Positions 1 through 8,659 of a stretch of DNA of 64,000 nt are shown piece after piece. The notes under the pieces were generated by a model. It searched no databases. It was not told the DNA's origin and saw nothing but the letters and a program-made list of their open reading frames with translations. Position 1 is the first letter of the stretch; each line of letters opens with the position of its first letter. Origin of the DNA: Candidatus Enterococcus murrayae (GTDB lineage Bacteria > Bacillota > Bacilli > Lactobacillales > Enterococcaceae); NCBI RefSeq assembly GCF_017315985.1, contig NZ_JAFLVR010000015.1:1-64000 (forward strand). Reading direction: 5' to 3'. Made by a program: the position numbers and the translations under genes.

Positions 1-42
1 AATTTGATTAAATGGTAGCGGATTAAATATTAATTATTTATA

Positions 43-75
43 AAAAAAACAGGCTAATTCATTATTAAGCTGTTT
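43..75 (-). terminator. Rho-independent terminator after the AraC gene
   Basis: On the minus strand an AAACAG/CTGTTT stem, extended by a bulged inner stem around an AATGA loop, runs into a T-tract of eight. It lies directly after the AraC stop codon. Confidence 0.55.
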
Positions 76-91
76 GACTTTACTAAACTAT

Positions 92-922
92 TCAGTTAAT
101 ACCCGTTAGCGGGAGAATCATTTTTTCCGTTGGATAGTTGAAATCGAACGTCTCATCACTGGAAACAAATCCTAATTTTAACAACCGTTTGCGATGTCCG
201 ATATCCAATTTATCAAACGCTCTAAAGGTCGTCGTCCTGAGCATGCGGGGGTGTTTATCCAAAATCAATTTCATCAACAGTTTTTTTTCGATCGCTAAAT
301 CCCAACAAAAGGGCAAGGCTGTGAGGTTTTCAATCGTTTGCTTTTGAGAATCGAAAAGGAGCAAACCGACGATCCGCCCTTTTGCCCAAGCAAGATAGCA
401 GTTTTCTTCCTTGATAACTATTTTAAGTGATCGTAAGTAATCCTTCTTTTCTAAGTAAGGCAAAGCCCCCCGCATCAAGTGCGCAAAATGGAGGATTTTC
501 TCTTGGTCTCTAGGCATCCCTCGTTGAATAATCACCTCCCGTTCCTCTGCCCACACTAAGCAGTCCGAAACAGCATAAGGTTCTTCAATAAAAAATTCTT
601 TATTCTGTGATCGATAGCCATTAGGAGGAAGCTTAAAAAGCTCCTCGAAAGCTTTTGTAAAGGCTTGCTGGCTTTGATAGCCTATTTGAAAGGCCACCTC
701 AATAATTCTTTGATCTGAATAGAGCAAAGCCTTGGCCGCTTCGTTTAAGCGCCGCCGTTTGATGTAATTGTAGAGTGATTGTTGTGTCGTTTCTTTAAAT
801 TCATGCAGTAAGTAATATTTTGAATAATTGAGCTGACTGGCCAGCTCCTCCAACGTTATCTTCTCCTGCAGGTGTTCTTCAATGTACTCTGTGATACTTG
901 CGACCAATCGGAAATTATTCAT
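92..922 (-). CDS. AraC-family transcriptional regulator
   Basis: The N-terminal ~105 residues are a two-helix-turn-helix AraC/XylS DNA-binding domain (first helix set EELASQLNYSKYYLLHEFKE, second IIEVAFQIGYQSQQAFTKAF). The remaining ~165 residues, with conserved aromatic and charged patches, would be the effector or partner-binding part; its ligand cannot be read from sequence. The ATG at 922 is preferred over an in-frame GTG at 931, because the AAAGGA ribosome site in the end of the upstream helicase gene is correctly spaced only for the ATG. It lies 5 bp behind the helD-like gene, so the two are probably co-transcribed. A bulged hairpin with a T-run follows the stop. Domain call is firm; target genes are unknown. 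Confidence 0.85.
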   Translation of the reverse strand: MNNFRLVASITEYIEEHLQEKITLEELASQLNYSKYYLLHEFKETTQQSLYNYIKRRRLNEAAKALLYSDQRIIEVAFQIGYQSQQAFTKAFEELFKLPPNGYRSQNKEFFIEEPYAVSDCLVWAEEREVIIQRGMPRDQEKILHFAHLMRGALPYLEKKDYLRSLKIVIKEENCYLAWAKGRIVGLLLFDSQKQTIENLTALPFCWDLAIEKKLLMKLILDKHPRMLRTTTFRAFDKLDIGHRKRLLKLGFVSSDETFDFNYPTEKMILPLTGIN

Positions 923-927
923 GCTTT

Positions 928-2925
928 TCACTTCCTTTGGAGAAAATAGAGGGCGTGCATCGCTCGTGTCGCGGCAACAAATAACTGCTGCCTTCCTAAT
1001 AGGCCAGGGTAATTTTCTTCATCAGCATCCACAATGATCACCGCATCAAACTCCAATCCCTTCGACTGTACAAGCGGACAAATGGACAGATGCTCCTGCA
1101 AGCTCGCTGCTTCATCCGTTAATACTTCGCAAATCATGCCTTGCTTTTCTAGTAAATCCAGCCATTCATTTGCTTGAGACAAGGTTTTCGTTATCAACGC
1201 AATCGTTGACAGTCCTTTTTCTCTTAACTGATTTACTATCTCTATTATACTTGAAATTTTCTCTGCTTGAGAAGGAACGATCCGTTTTTCAGGTTCCATT
1301 CCATGGCGCAAAACAGGTTCAATCGTCTGATCGTTAATTATTTTTTTCGCACAAGAAATGATTTCATAGGTTGACCGATAGCTCTTCGTAAGAAAAATCG
1401 ACTGTGCTTTGGGATAGTAAGTCTGTAACTCCCCTAGCGTCATTTCATTGAGTGTGGTCAGAGATTGAGTAAAATCTCCTATTAATAATATCGGACAAGA
1501 AAATAATTTTTTGACTACCTCATATTGAATCGGTGTATAATCCTGCATCTCGTCGATGATCAGGTAGCGAATTTTCGAAAACTCATCAATGCCCTCAATA
1601 AATAAGCGAATATAGATAATAGGAAACAGATCAGAATAACTAGAAGCTTTTTTTGCTGAAAAATTATGTTCCGTTAAAAAATTATGATACAGCTTGGTAC
1701 CAGTCGTATAGTGGAACTGCTTCTTCAAACGACTAAACAGCTGATTTTTCGTCGGCTTCCGTTTTGGTTGAAAAGGCCGAGTGCGCAGATCTTCCAGTAT
1801 ATCTTCCGCGATAAGCCGGAAACGTTCGAAAATTGGTTTCTTATGGTATGCCTTGTACCGCTTTAAAATGTATTCTGCATCATAAGCGTACTCGCCAATC
1901 GTTATCGTTTGCGGGGAAAATTTTTCAACTTCTTGGAGATAGTTTTGCAAGTCTTCTACCAACTGTTTCGTTGAGAGATAACTGATCCGTTCACTTAGCT
2001 GCGGCTGATCATTCAAATACAAAGATTCGATCTCTTGAAAACGCGAAGGTGCGTTTGTCTTTCCCGCAAGCTTCTGACCAAAGGCATCGATCGTCCATTC
2101 CGTTACGGGTTCTTCTCCCAACTCTGGCAGCACCTGTGCAATAAACTGGCTAAAGGTACGATTTGGTGAAAGGATCATTACCTGATCAGACGTGATCTGC
2201 TCGCGAAAATGATAAAGTAGAAAAGCAATACGATGCAAAGCAATCGACGTTTTACCTGATCCAGCAACACCCTGAATAATCATATCCTTTGAATGACTGT
2301 CGCGAATCACCTGATTTTGTTCTTTTTGGATCGTACTGATGATGGTAGACATTTGCCCGCCCTTTTGCTGATGCAGCTCCTTTTGCAGAACCTCATCGAA
2401 AACAGTCGTATCAGATTCTACAACATAATCGATCGTTCCATCCTTAAATTTGATTTGGCGTTTTCGCTTGATCTCACCAGAAGCCGTTCCTGCTGGTGTC
2501 TGAAAATGTGCTTCTCCCAAATCATAATCATAGAAAACACTTGCAATAGGCGCACGCCAATCATAAATCAATAAGCCTTGATCCTTCGTTGAAAAAGAAA
2601 AGGAACCTACATAGATTTTTTCTACTACATGCTCGCCTTCATAGACAAAATCAACGCGAGTAAAATAAGGATTTTTCTTTTGCTTTTCCAAACGAACCAA
2701 TTGTTTCCCGCTGACTGATTCCGCCAATTGCTGCTGATCCAACAGCCGAGAATTGATAAACATTTCATGGGGATCGATCTCACCTTTATAATCGATCAAA
2801 TATTGGTGAAATTGCTTTGATTCCTTCGTAAAATGAATCAGCTCCTCTTCAAGACCAGCCTCCTTCTTTTCAATCTCCCCGCGAATCGCCCGCCATTCTT
2901 TTTGTTCTTGCGCTAACACATCCAT
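928..2925 (-). CDS. helD: HelD-like UvrD/Rep-superfamily helicase (RNA polymerase recycling factor type)
   Basis: 665-residue superfamily 1 ATPase. The N-terminus is a charged coiled-coil arm. The DWRAPIASVFYDY block near residue 122 is typical of the HelD family, Walker A GVAGSGKTS is near residue 220, and the Walker B-like LIIDEMQDYTP is in the C-terminal half. HelD proteins bind RNA polymerase and use ATP to free it from stalled complexes. At 665 residues it is somewhat shorter than Bacillus HelD (about 770), so a DNA-repair helicase role (helicase IV-like) is the main alternative. The ATG at 2925 is chosen over TTG at 2928, with a GAGGTGAT ribosome site upstream. It is followed after 5 bp by the AraC gene. 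Confidence 0.8.
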   Translation of the reverse strand: MDVLAQEQKEWRAIRGEIEKKEAGLEEELIHFTKESKQFHQYLIDYKGEIDPHEMFINSRLLDQQQLAESVSGKQLVRLEKQKKNPYFTRVDFVYEGEHVVEKIYVGSFSFSTKDQGLLIYDWRAPIASVFYDYDLGEAHFQTPAGTASGEIKRKRQIKFKDGTIDYVVESDTTVFDEVLQKELHQQKGGQMSTIISTIQKEQNQVIRDSHSKDMIIQGVAGSGKTSIALHRIAFLLYHFREQITSDQVMILSPNRTFSQFIAQVLPELGEEPVTEWTIDAFGQKLAGKTNAPSRFQEIESLYLNDQPQLSERISYLSTKQLVEDLQNYLQEVEKFSPQTITIGEYAYDAEYILKRYKAYHKKPIFERFRLIAEDILEDLRTRPFQPKRKPTKNQLFSRLKKQFHYTTGTKLYHNFLTEHNFSAKKASSYSDLFPIIYIRLFIEGIDEFSKIRYLIIDEMQDYTPIQYEVVKKLFSCPILLIGDFTQSLTTLNEMTLGELQTYYPKAQSIFLTKSYRSTYEIISCAKKIINDQTIEPVLRHGMEPEKRIVPSQAEKISSIIEIVNQLREKGLSTIALITKTLSQANEWLDLLEKQGMICEVLTDEAASLQEHLSICPLVQSKGLEFDAVIIVDADEENYPGLLGRQQLFVAATRAMHALYFLQRK

Positions 2926-3012
2926 CAATGATCACCTCTCACAAACTTGGTCAAATAACTAGTATAAATGAGCGGCGAAAAAAATTTTTCATCAATGTTG
3001 CGGTCATTTACG

Positions 3013-3050
3013 AAAAAAAACGCTGGAGCACAGAGCTGCTCTAGCGTTTG
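3013..3050 (-). terminator. Strong terminator after the small membrane protein gene
   Basis: Minus-strand stem AAACGCTAGAGCA / TGCTCCAGCGTTT (one mismatch) followed by eight T residues, directly downstream of the stop at 3059. Confidence 0.85.
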
Positions 3051-3058
3051 ATTCTCTC

Positions 3059-3289
3059 CTAATCTTTTAACTGGTAATGAAGTGCAGTCGCTCCCGCAAG
3101 CCCAATAATACCTAACGTGAACATAGCTTTACTAGATAGCAAGACACCACCTGCTAACAATCCCACACCTACCACAGCATTGCTTTTTGCACTAGCTTGA
3201 AGGCTTCTTTTGGTTGGTCTAGGAATCTTGATAGTCACGTTCATATCTTCCGCCATTTTTTCAAAATATTTTGCTGAATGATCAAACAT
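3059..3289 (-). CDS. Small membrane protein of unknown function
   Basis: A 76-residue protein starting MFDHSAKYFEKMAEDMNVT. It has a short charged N-terminal half and two hydrophobic stretches rich in Gly, Ala and Val toward the C-terminus (AVVGVGLLAGGVLL and FTLGIIGLAGATAL), probably a membrane hairpin. A reading frame extends 15 codons upstream into the tetR 3' end, but a GGAGG site lies 7 nt before the ATG at 3289, so that start is used. It sits just behind the TetR gene on the same strand and is closed by a strong terminator, so it is a likely TetR target. I do not recognise the family. Confidence 0.7.
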   Translation of the reverse strand: MFDHSAKYFEKMAEDMNVTIKIPRPTKRSLQASAKSNAVVGVGLLAGGVLLSSKAMFTLGIIGLAGATALHYQLKD

Positions 3290-3308
3290 TTCTCTTCCTC
3301 CATTTCTT

Positions 3309-3896
3309 TTATTCCTCAATAAATAATCGATCACTGATTGTTTCTAGCATAAAAGTAAACACTTCTTCTTGGTCATAGACTGTATTGGTCAGCGTTACTG
3401 TGTAAAGTAAACTGCTGAGCACACCAAATGCCTTTTCCTCTGGCACTGTTAATTTAAGCCTCGTACACTTTAGGACATATTCAAAAAAGGATAAGGAGCC
3501 GTTTGTAAATTCCTTACGCTCATCCTCACTCAATCGATTCAGCAAAGCAAAAAAATCTGGATTTGAAAAATCATATAGAAATGGTGAGGCCTGGTATTCA
3601 CGATACAAAGCAGCCATCGCATGGATAAACCCTTCCCTATTAGGCCTTTTTTCCAAAATTCCCATCCAATCATTTCTTAAACGTTCCTGAACCGAAAGGA
3701 AGGTCTCAAGAAATAACTCTTCTTTATTCTCAAATAAAAGATAAAACGAGCCCGTAGCAATCCCCGTCTCTTTTGTAAGTTCACCGATCGTCGTTTTTCG
3801 ATATCCGAATTTGGACCAGCTTTTCTCACAAGCCATACATAGTTTATTCCTCAAATTCTCTTTTTCTTCCTCAGAGAATCCTTTACTTCTTTTCAC
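3309..3896 (-). CDS. TetR/AcrR-family transcriptional regulator
   Basis: A 195-residue protein with a canonical N-terminal TetR helix-turn-helix (TTIGELTKETGIATGSFYLLFENKEELF, residues ~35-62) and a helical C-terminal ligand/dimer domain. It starts with GTG at 3896 behind a GGGAGTGGGA-type ribosome site. The promoter upstream overlaps two inverted repeats, strongly suggesting autoregulation. The following small membrane-protein gene is 19 bp away and likely in the same transcript. The ligand is not predictable. Confidence 0.88.
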   Translation of the reverse strand: MKRSKGFSEEEKENLRNKLCMACEKSWSKFGYRKTTIGELTKETGIATGSFYLLFENKEELFLETFLSVQERLRNDWMGILEKRPNREGFIHAMAALYREYQASPFLYDFSNPDFFALLNRLSEDERKEFTNGSLSFFEYVLKCTRLKLTVPEEKAFGVLSSLLYTVTLTNTVYDQEEVFTFMLETISDRLFIEE

Positions 3897-3915
3897 GAAA
3901 TCCCACTCCCATCAC

Positions 3916-3979
3916 CATGAATATATCCTTTTGCATATTCATGATACATTAAAAAGAAAGCAGGTACAAGATTGTACCT
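3916..3979 (-). promoter_or_regulatory. tetR promoter with two candidate operators
   Basis: On the minus strand, a TTGTAC -35 (3964-3969) and TATCAT -10 (3941-3946) are separated by 17 bp. The -35 lies in the dyad AGGTACAA-GA-TTGTACCT (3962-3979). The -10 overlaps CATGAATAT-N10-ATATTCATG (3916-3924 and 3935-3943), a 28-bp dyad of the size bound by QacR/TetR-type dimers. Both are seen in sequence; binding by the adjacent TetR is inferred. Confidence 0.6.
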
Positions 3980-3980
3980 A

Positions 3981-4014
3981 AAAAAGCACAGGAAAACGAT
4001 TCTTTCCTGTGCTC
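3981..4014 (-). terminator. Terminator of the mannose-PTS/RpiR operon
   Basis: Minus-strand stem GAGCACAGGAAA / TTTCCTGTGCT followed by a T-run, immediately after the RpiR stop codon. Confidence 0.85.
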
Positions 4015-4018
4015 ATAT

Positions 4019-4828
4019 TTATTCTTCCACCCGCTTATCGATGATAGCTTTTAATGTTTTTTCTCTGATTTCTAAGCTCTTTGAAGCATGGTGTTCATTT
4101 TCATAAATATCAACTATCAATCCAGATATATACATTTGACTCATTCTGCCAGGTACTGGCGAACTAAAAAACTCATCATAAGAACTCTGAATGACCACAT
4201 CGCTCAATTTCGCGATTGGTGAAAGTAAATAATTCGTTATTCCTACAACTACCACGTTATTTTCTTTAGCGATGTTGATTGTATCAATTAAATTTGCCGT
4301 TCGGCCAGACAATGAAAAGACAATAAGCAAATCATCGTGAGTCAGTACATTTGCAGCATTTACTTGAAAATCTGAATCTAATAAAGCCGTTGACTGCACA
4401 CCATTTCTTAACAGTAATTTTTCCAAATCTATGGCGGCTAATCCACTTTGCCCTTTACCTAAGATATAAATATGGCGCTTTTCTTCAATTAGATCCACAA
4501 CTTTTCTATAGTCATTTTCATCAATAAGGTCATGTGTCCGATCTAAAGTCTCTTTGATTTTATTCAATAAAGAGGTGTTGCTAAAATTGTCTTGTTCAAT
4601 ACGCACATTATTTTTAGCAATTGCGATTTTCAGTTCAGTAAATCCTGAGAACCCTACCTTCTTACATAGTCGATTGATCGTGGCATCCCCAACATTTAGT
4701 AATTGTTTCAAATCACTTATTGTATTGTGTACGACCTTATCCTTATTTGAGACTATATAATCCGCAACTTTTCGTTCTGATTTAGTCAATTGATCGTAAT
4801 TATTACTTATCGTATCTATAGCATTCAT
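4019..4828 (-). CDS. RpiR/MurR-family regulator (HTH + SIS domain)
   Basis: 269 residues. The N-terminal ~75 residues form the HTH_6/RpiR DNA-binding domain (ISDLKQLLNVGDATINRLCK). Residues ~110-240 form a SIS sugar-phosphate isomerase fold (IYILGKGQSGLAAIDLEKLL, LIVFSLSGRTANLI). Members sense phosphorylated (amino)sugars and control their catabolic operons. It is the last gene of the run Gfo/Idh - EIIB - EIIC - EIID - EIIA - RpiR, so it most likely regulates this operon in response to the imported sugar phosphate. Effector identity is unknown. Confidence 0.9.
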   Translation of the reverse strand: MNAIDTISNNYDQLTKSERKVADYIVSNKDKVVHNTISDLKQLLNVGDATINRLCKKVGFSGFTELKIAIAKNNVRIEQDNFSNTSLLNKIKETLDRTHDLIDENDYRKVVDLIEEKRHIYILGKGQSGLAAIDLEKLLLRNGVQSTALLDSDFQVNAANVLTHDDLLIVFSLSGRTANLIDTINIAKENNVVVVGITNYLLSPIAKLSDVVIQSSYDEFFSSPVPGRMSQMYISGLIVDIYENEHHASKSLEIREKTLKAIIDKRVEE

Positions 4829-4859
4829 TGAGTTCTGTCCTTTAGTATTAGTGAGTCAA

Positions 4860-5261
4860 TCAAATATTCAACGTTTGATTCAAATTCATGATACCATCTT
4901 TTCCTACACTAATCATATCATTAAAATCAACATTTTCTGACCTTAATTGACTATATTCCAAAATTAACGGCAAGTTCATACCAGTAATGATTTGAAGCCT
5001 CTCCTTATACTGCGTATCTGTTAATAGCTTTGCTGCAATATTAGCAGGAGTACCAAAAGCTAAATCACAGAAAATGACTACCCCGTCTCCTGTATCAATC
5101 AAATCAACTTTGTCAGATAACGCAGCTCTAAAGTCCATGATATCTTCACCCGCTGATAGCGTCAGGGTATCAAGCTGCTCCAGCTGACCTGAAAAAAGCT
5201 CCAGCGTATCCCGCATTCCCTCTGCCAAATTCCCATGGCTGACAAGTAAAATTCCCTTCAT
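4860..5261 (-). CDS. PTS mannose-family EIIA component
   Basis: A 133-residue cytoplasmic EIIA-Man domain (PTS-Man/fructose/sorbose superfamily). His9 in GILLVSHGNLAEGM is the phospho-acceptor that takes phosphate from HPr. GDGVVIFCDLAFGTPANIAA and the TGMNLPL motif are typical of the fold. It is a separate polypeptide rather than the EIIAB fusion of ManX. Genes for EIID, EIIC and EIIB are immediately upstream, giving a complete four-protein permease. The substrate cannot be inferred from this subunit. Confidence 0.92.
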   Translation of the reverse strand: MKGILLVSHGNLAEGMRDTLELFSGQLEQLDTLTLSAGEDIMDFRAALSDKVDLIDTGDGVVIFCDLAFGTPANIAAKLLTDTQYKERLQIITGMNLPLILEYSQLRSENVDFNDMISVGKDGIMNLNQTLNI

Positions 5262-5281
5262 GTTAATCTTTCCCTTTCCTT

Positions 5282-6097
5282 TTAAACGATTCCAAAGAAT
5301 GATAAAGCGACTGATACGAGGATCGTACCGAAGATCACTTTTGAAATACTAACTTTTTTCTTTCCAATTAAATAATAGAACAAAAACAAAACTAATATTG
5401 AGAAAAGCCCCGGAATCAAATTGTCAAAATTATCTTGAATCTTCATTTTTGTTTCGCCGAATGTGACAGCCAGTGGTGTGACCAACGTTACCATAGATGC
5501 TGTCAAAGCCCCCATCATCATCATTCCTAAAATATTGGCACCCTCTAAAACATCGGTCATTAGTCTAGAAGATAAGACATCCTTTATCGCTTCGCGACCT
5601 TTTATATAAGTGAGATTCGTTGTCAAAACCAATTCGCACATCAAAATAAAATTCCCTAAAAAGAGCATTAACAAACCGAAGAACGAGCCGCCTGCAGCCA
5701 GAGTGCTGGCGGCTAGTATGCATAAAGTCTGCAATGTACCCGCGCTAAATGAATCTCCGAACGCCGCAACCGGCCCCATCAACCCTGTTTTAATACCAAT
5801 AATTGCTTCGTCTGAAATCGTTCCTTCATTCGCTTTTTCTTCTTCCATAGCTAGTACCGTACCTAAAATCAAACCGCCAGCCGTACAGTTTGTATTATAT
5901 AGTTCGAGATGCCGCTTTAAAGCCAGCTTCAAATCATCCGTCGTGTCGTATAGTTTTTCTAGCACAGGCATCAATGAATAAGTAAAAGAAATTGATTGCA
6001 TTCTTTCATAGTTTAAAGATATTTCAGTGGAAAAATACCATCTGAACATCGTTTTATTGATATCTGAACGCGTCAGTTTTTTTTCATTTTTTTCCAT
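5282..6097 (-). CDS. PTS mannose-family EIID component
   Basis: A 271-residue integral membrane subunit. The start (LTRSDINKTMFRWYFSTEIS) and the GLMGPVAAFGDSFSAGTLQT segment are hallmarks of EIID-Man. Several hydrophobic helices occupy the second half, ending in FGTILVSVALSFFGIV. It forms the membrane channel with EIIC, encoded 4 bp upstream. Length fits the family (about 270-300). Confidence 0.92.
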   Translation of the reverse strand: MEKNEKKLTRSDINKTMFRWYFSTEISLNYERMQSISFTYSLMPVLEKLYDTTDDLKLALKRHLELYNTNCTAGGLILGTVLAMEEEKANEGTISDEAIIGIKTGLMGPVAAFGDSFSAGTLQTLCILAASTLAAGGSFFGLLMLFLGNFILMCELVLTTNLTYIKGREAIKDVLSSRLMTDVLEGANILGMMMMGALTASMVTLVTPLAVTFGETKMKIQDNFDNLIPGLFSILVLFLFYYLIGKKKVSISKVIFGTILVSVALSFFGIV

Positions 6098-6101
6098 TTT
6101 A

Positions 6102-6863
6102 TTACCCTCCCATCGATTCAGAAAGCTGCTTGCGATTTAACACAGTAATGAAGGCGATCGAAATTGCAATGATCCCTGTAACTAAAGAGTTCATTCCCAA
6201 TACTGAGACACAAACAAACCCAATGATAATATAGGGAATCAGCCTAGGTTTTCCAATAGAATTGATGATCAGGGCAAAACCAACCGCAGGTAAAACACCA
6301 CCAGCAACTTCTAAGCCATGCATAATCCATTCTGGCACAATTTTTAAAAGATTCAGCATGACGTCCTGTCCAAATAGTACAACGATAAATACTGGTAAAA
6401 ACAATAATAGAAAAGAAGTTGCCGCAGGATACCAGATAGCTGTTCGGGCAATTCCTTTAGTATCCGCTTTTTCAGCATATTCATCTGCCTTATGCACTAA
6501 AGGAACATTAATAATCTTACGTAAATTCAATAATTGCGCTCCTAAAAGCCCCAATGGAACAGCAAATGCGATTGCCTGCTCTACTGATAATCCCGTATTT
6601 AGAGCAATCGGTATCATCGTTGCCGCTGCCATTCCCTGATCAGTTGGCAAGTTTCCACCAGGAGCGATGATCCCAGCAAATACAGCAGCTATCCCTCCTC
6701 CAATCATTAGGCCAGACACCACATCCCCATAAATCAAACCGGAGATAATCCCTATAAAAATCGGATTTCCAATAAAAAATAAGGCAAAATATCCTCCGAT
6801 CATTCCACGACTTAGCCAATACACCAATGCCATTGCGACAGCCATCATTACACTATTATCCAT
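6102..6863 (-). CDS. PTS mannose-family EIIC (sorbose-type) component
   Basis: A 253-residue, highly hydrophobic transporter subunit with about six or more membrane segments. Conserved EIIC-Man/Sor features include LIYGDVVSGLMIGGGIAAVF and an early PGGNLPTDQGMAAA loop. It translocates the sugar while EIIB phosphorylates it. It lies between EIIB (15 bp) and EIID (4 bp) in the operon. Confidence 0.92.
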   Translation of the reverse strand: MDNSVMMAVAMALVYWLSRGMIGGYFALFFIGNPIFIGIISGLIYGDVVSGLMIGGGIAAVFAGIIAPGGNLPTDQGMAAATMIPIALNTGLSVEQAIAFAVPLGLLGAQLLNLRKIINVPLVHKADEYAEKADTKGIARTAIWYPAATSFLLLFLPVFIVVLFGQDVMLNLLKIVPEWIMHGLEVAGGVLPAVGFALIINSIGKPRLIPYIIIGFVCVSVLGMNSLVTGIIAISIAFITVLNRKQLSESMGG

Positions 6864-6878
6864 AGTATTTCCCCCTGA

Positions 6879-7355
6879 CTATTTGATTTTATTAGCAATA
6901 CTTTCTAACGTGATCTTCTCATTTTCAGGAATTGGTTGGATATAGACATTTAGTCCCTGAGTATCCAACTGCTTCAATGTTTCAAATTCTTCCATCGTCA
7001 ATGCAACACCGGATGTCACAAATTGACTAGCTTTACCAGTTTGAACAGCCCCAACATTCAACTCAACTAGCTCCACACCATTCTCCAATGCCCGCTGAGC
7101 ATTTCTAATATCTTTAAAAATAATCATGACATCATCATTTTTTTTATTCAGCGTTTCCTCCAGCTCTGCCACAGAAACAATCTCCACTTCGTTTCCCGGA
7201 GCGGCAAGCTTATAGATGTCACACATGAAATCATCATTTTTCAGCTCATCGTCTGCCACAATGATGCGATTCACTGGATGGTATTTGATCCATTTCGCAA
7301 CAACTTGCCCATGTATCAATCTGTAATCCACTCTGACAATTCTTTGCTTTGCCAT
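6879..7355 (-). CDS. PTS mannose-family EIIB component
   Basis: A 158-residue cytoplasmic EIIB-Man/Sor domain. His15 in VDYRLIHGQVV is the phosphorylated residue that passes phosphate to the sugar. The VNRIIVADDE segment and the end of the protein fit family length exactly. It is the first PTS gene after the Gfo/Idh dehydrogenase in the operon. Confidence 0.93.
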   Translation of the reverse strand: MAKQRIVRVDYRLIHGQVVAKWIKYHPVNRIIVADDELKNDDFMCDIYKLAAPGNEVEIVSVAELEETLNKKNDDVMIIFKDIRNAQRALENGVELVELNVGAVQTGKASQFVTSGVALTMEEFETLKQLDTQGLNVYIQPIPENEKITLESIANKIK

Positions 7356-7379
7356 ATTTGATTCCTCCCATTATTTGTT

Positions 7380-8396
7380 TTATTGAAGCTTAACCCGTTC
7401 TCCTGTTCTTAAACTTTCATGAATCGCATCGGTAACTTTAGCTGCTTGTAAGCCATCATATACATCTGCCACAAAATCAGAACCATCGATTAGACTATCG
7501 ATAAAACTGTTAATCGGATCTGCCCCGAAGCCGACCACTTTATTATTGAAATCATTAAAGAAGAAGACATTTGGAGTGTGTGTTTTTTCTTTGTCTGCCA
7601 TCTCAACACCACGATCTTGATTATTGATCCTAATGTACTTTTCTGAGGTCAGAACTGCCGTGCGACTGTCATTTACTTTGGCGAAGCCTGATGGTAAAAT
7701 CCAAGAATTTTCCAACGTCCATGCGCAATCGTTTTCAAAAGTAATAATCGATTGGACACTGTCGTAAGTATCTACGCCCAGACTAGGCAGCAGCTTCTTT
7801 GAACCTACTGAATAGACCTCAGTGACTTCACAGTTCATATACCAGCGCATTAAATCGACGCAGTGTACTCCTAGAAAATCGATTGGATCAGAGGCATTTC
7901 CCCACTTGAACCACTTAGTAGGAACATCGATTGTGTCATCCATATTCATGTAGCCGCGAATTGGGTAGCCGTTCTCAGATTCTTTTAACTGATTGTAGGT
8001 GTAAATAGCCGCTGGGTCCCATCGCTTATGAAAATCAACCGCAACTCTGACCTGATTCTTTTCTGCAGCATCCAAAATAATTTGACAATCTCTCACCGTC
8101 GTAGCTAACGGTTTTTCTATCAATACATCAAGACCATGATTGATACAGGCAACAGCTGGCTCTACGTGTAAATGATCTGGCGTGGCAATAGAAACCGCAT
8201 TCAATTTCTCATTAGCGAGCATTTCCTCCACCGTAGCATAAGTATTTACCTTGTACTTTTTTTCTATTCCCCCCCTAATTTCTGCATTGAAATCGCATAC
8301 AGCCACCAACTCAACAAATGGATTTTGCTTATAGACATCGACATGATGGATGCCATAAATACCCGCACCAACAACAGCAACTTTCAAATTCTCCAT
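7380..8396 (-). CDS. Gfo/Idh/MocA-family NAD(P)-dependent sugar dehydrogenase
   Basis: 338 residues. An N-terminal Rossmann fold has the dinucleotide motif VGAGIYGIHH (residues ~10-19). It is followed by the family lysine motif IEKPLATTVRDC (EKP, residues ~95) and the conserved DFHKRWDP and GVHCVDLMRW segments of the substrate domain, which hold the catalytic His and Asp. The family oxidises sugars, inositols or sugar phosphates. As first gene of the mannose-PTS operon it probably acts on the imported sugar phosphate, or on a polyol/aminosugar derivative of it. Exact substrate unknown. Confidence 0.9.
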   Translation of the reverse strand: MENLKVAVVGAGIYGIHHVDVYKQNPFVELVAVCDFNAEIRGGIEKKYKVNTYATVEEMLANEKLNAVSIATPDHLHVEPAVACINHGLDVLIEKPLATTVRDCQIILDAAEKNQVRVAVDFHKRWDPAAIYTYNQLKESENGYPIRGYMNMDDTIDVPTKWFKWGNASDPIDFLGVHCVDLMRWYMNCEVTEVYSVGSKKLLPSLGVDTYDSVQSIITFENDCAWTLENSWILPSGFAKVNDSRTAVLTSEKYIRINNQDRGVEMADKEKTHTPNVFFFNDFNNKVVGFGADPINSFIDSLIDGSDFVADVYDGLQAAKVTDAIHESLRTGERVKLQ

Positions 8397-8446
8397 AAAA
8401 ATTATCCTCCATTATTACTATTTTGGGATATTTTATCCACAAACTC

Positions 8447-8474
8447 AGTTTATCAGGTTTTCTATCCTTGTCAA
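8447..8474 (-). promoter_or_regulatory. Promoter of the Gfo/Idh-mannose PTS-RpiR operon
   Basis: Minus-strand TTGACA (8469-8474), 16-bp spacer, TAAACT (8447-8452). Upstream is an inverted repeat TGTTTCAC-N12-GTGAAACA (8510-8517, 8530-8537). Downstream of the -10 is GGATA-TTT-TATCC (8426-8438). Either could be an RpiR operator. Confidence 0.65.
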
Positions 8475-8544
8475 TAGAATTCTGAAAATAAAATTAGATT
8501 TGTTGTCTATGTTTCACAGAATATTTTTAGTGAAACAACGTAAA

Positions 8545-8610
8545 AAGGCCATCAAAATTTCTTATCGTATTGAAAAGTTCAATCACTCCATACGATAAGA
8601 AACTTCGATG
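8545..8610 (-). terminator. Long hairpin terminator after nanE
   Basis: Two 13-bp perfect arms (8558-8570 and 8590-8602, TTTCTTATCGTAT type), extended to about 21 bp with mismatches, are followed on the minus strand by GGCCTTTTTAC. It separates nanE from the PTS operon promoter. Confidence 0.7.
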
Positions 8611-8659
8611 ACACACTTAGTATATATTGAAAACCACTCCATGTTTAAAATCGGACGTA

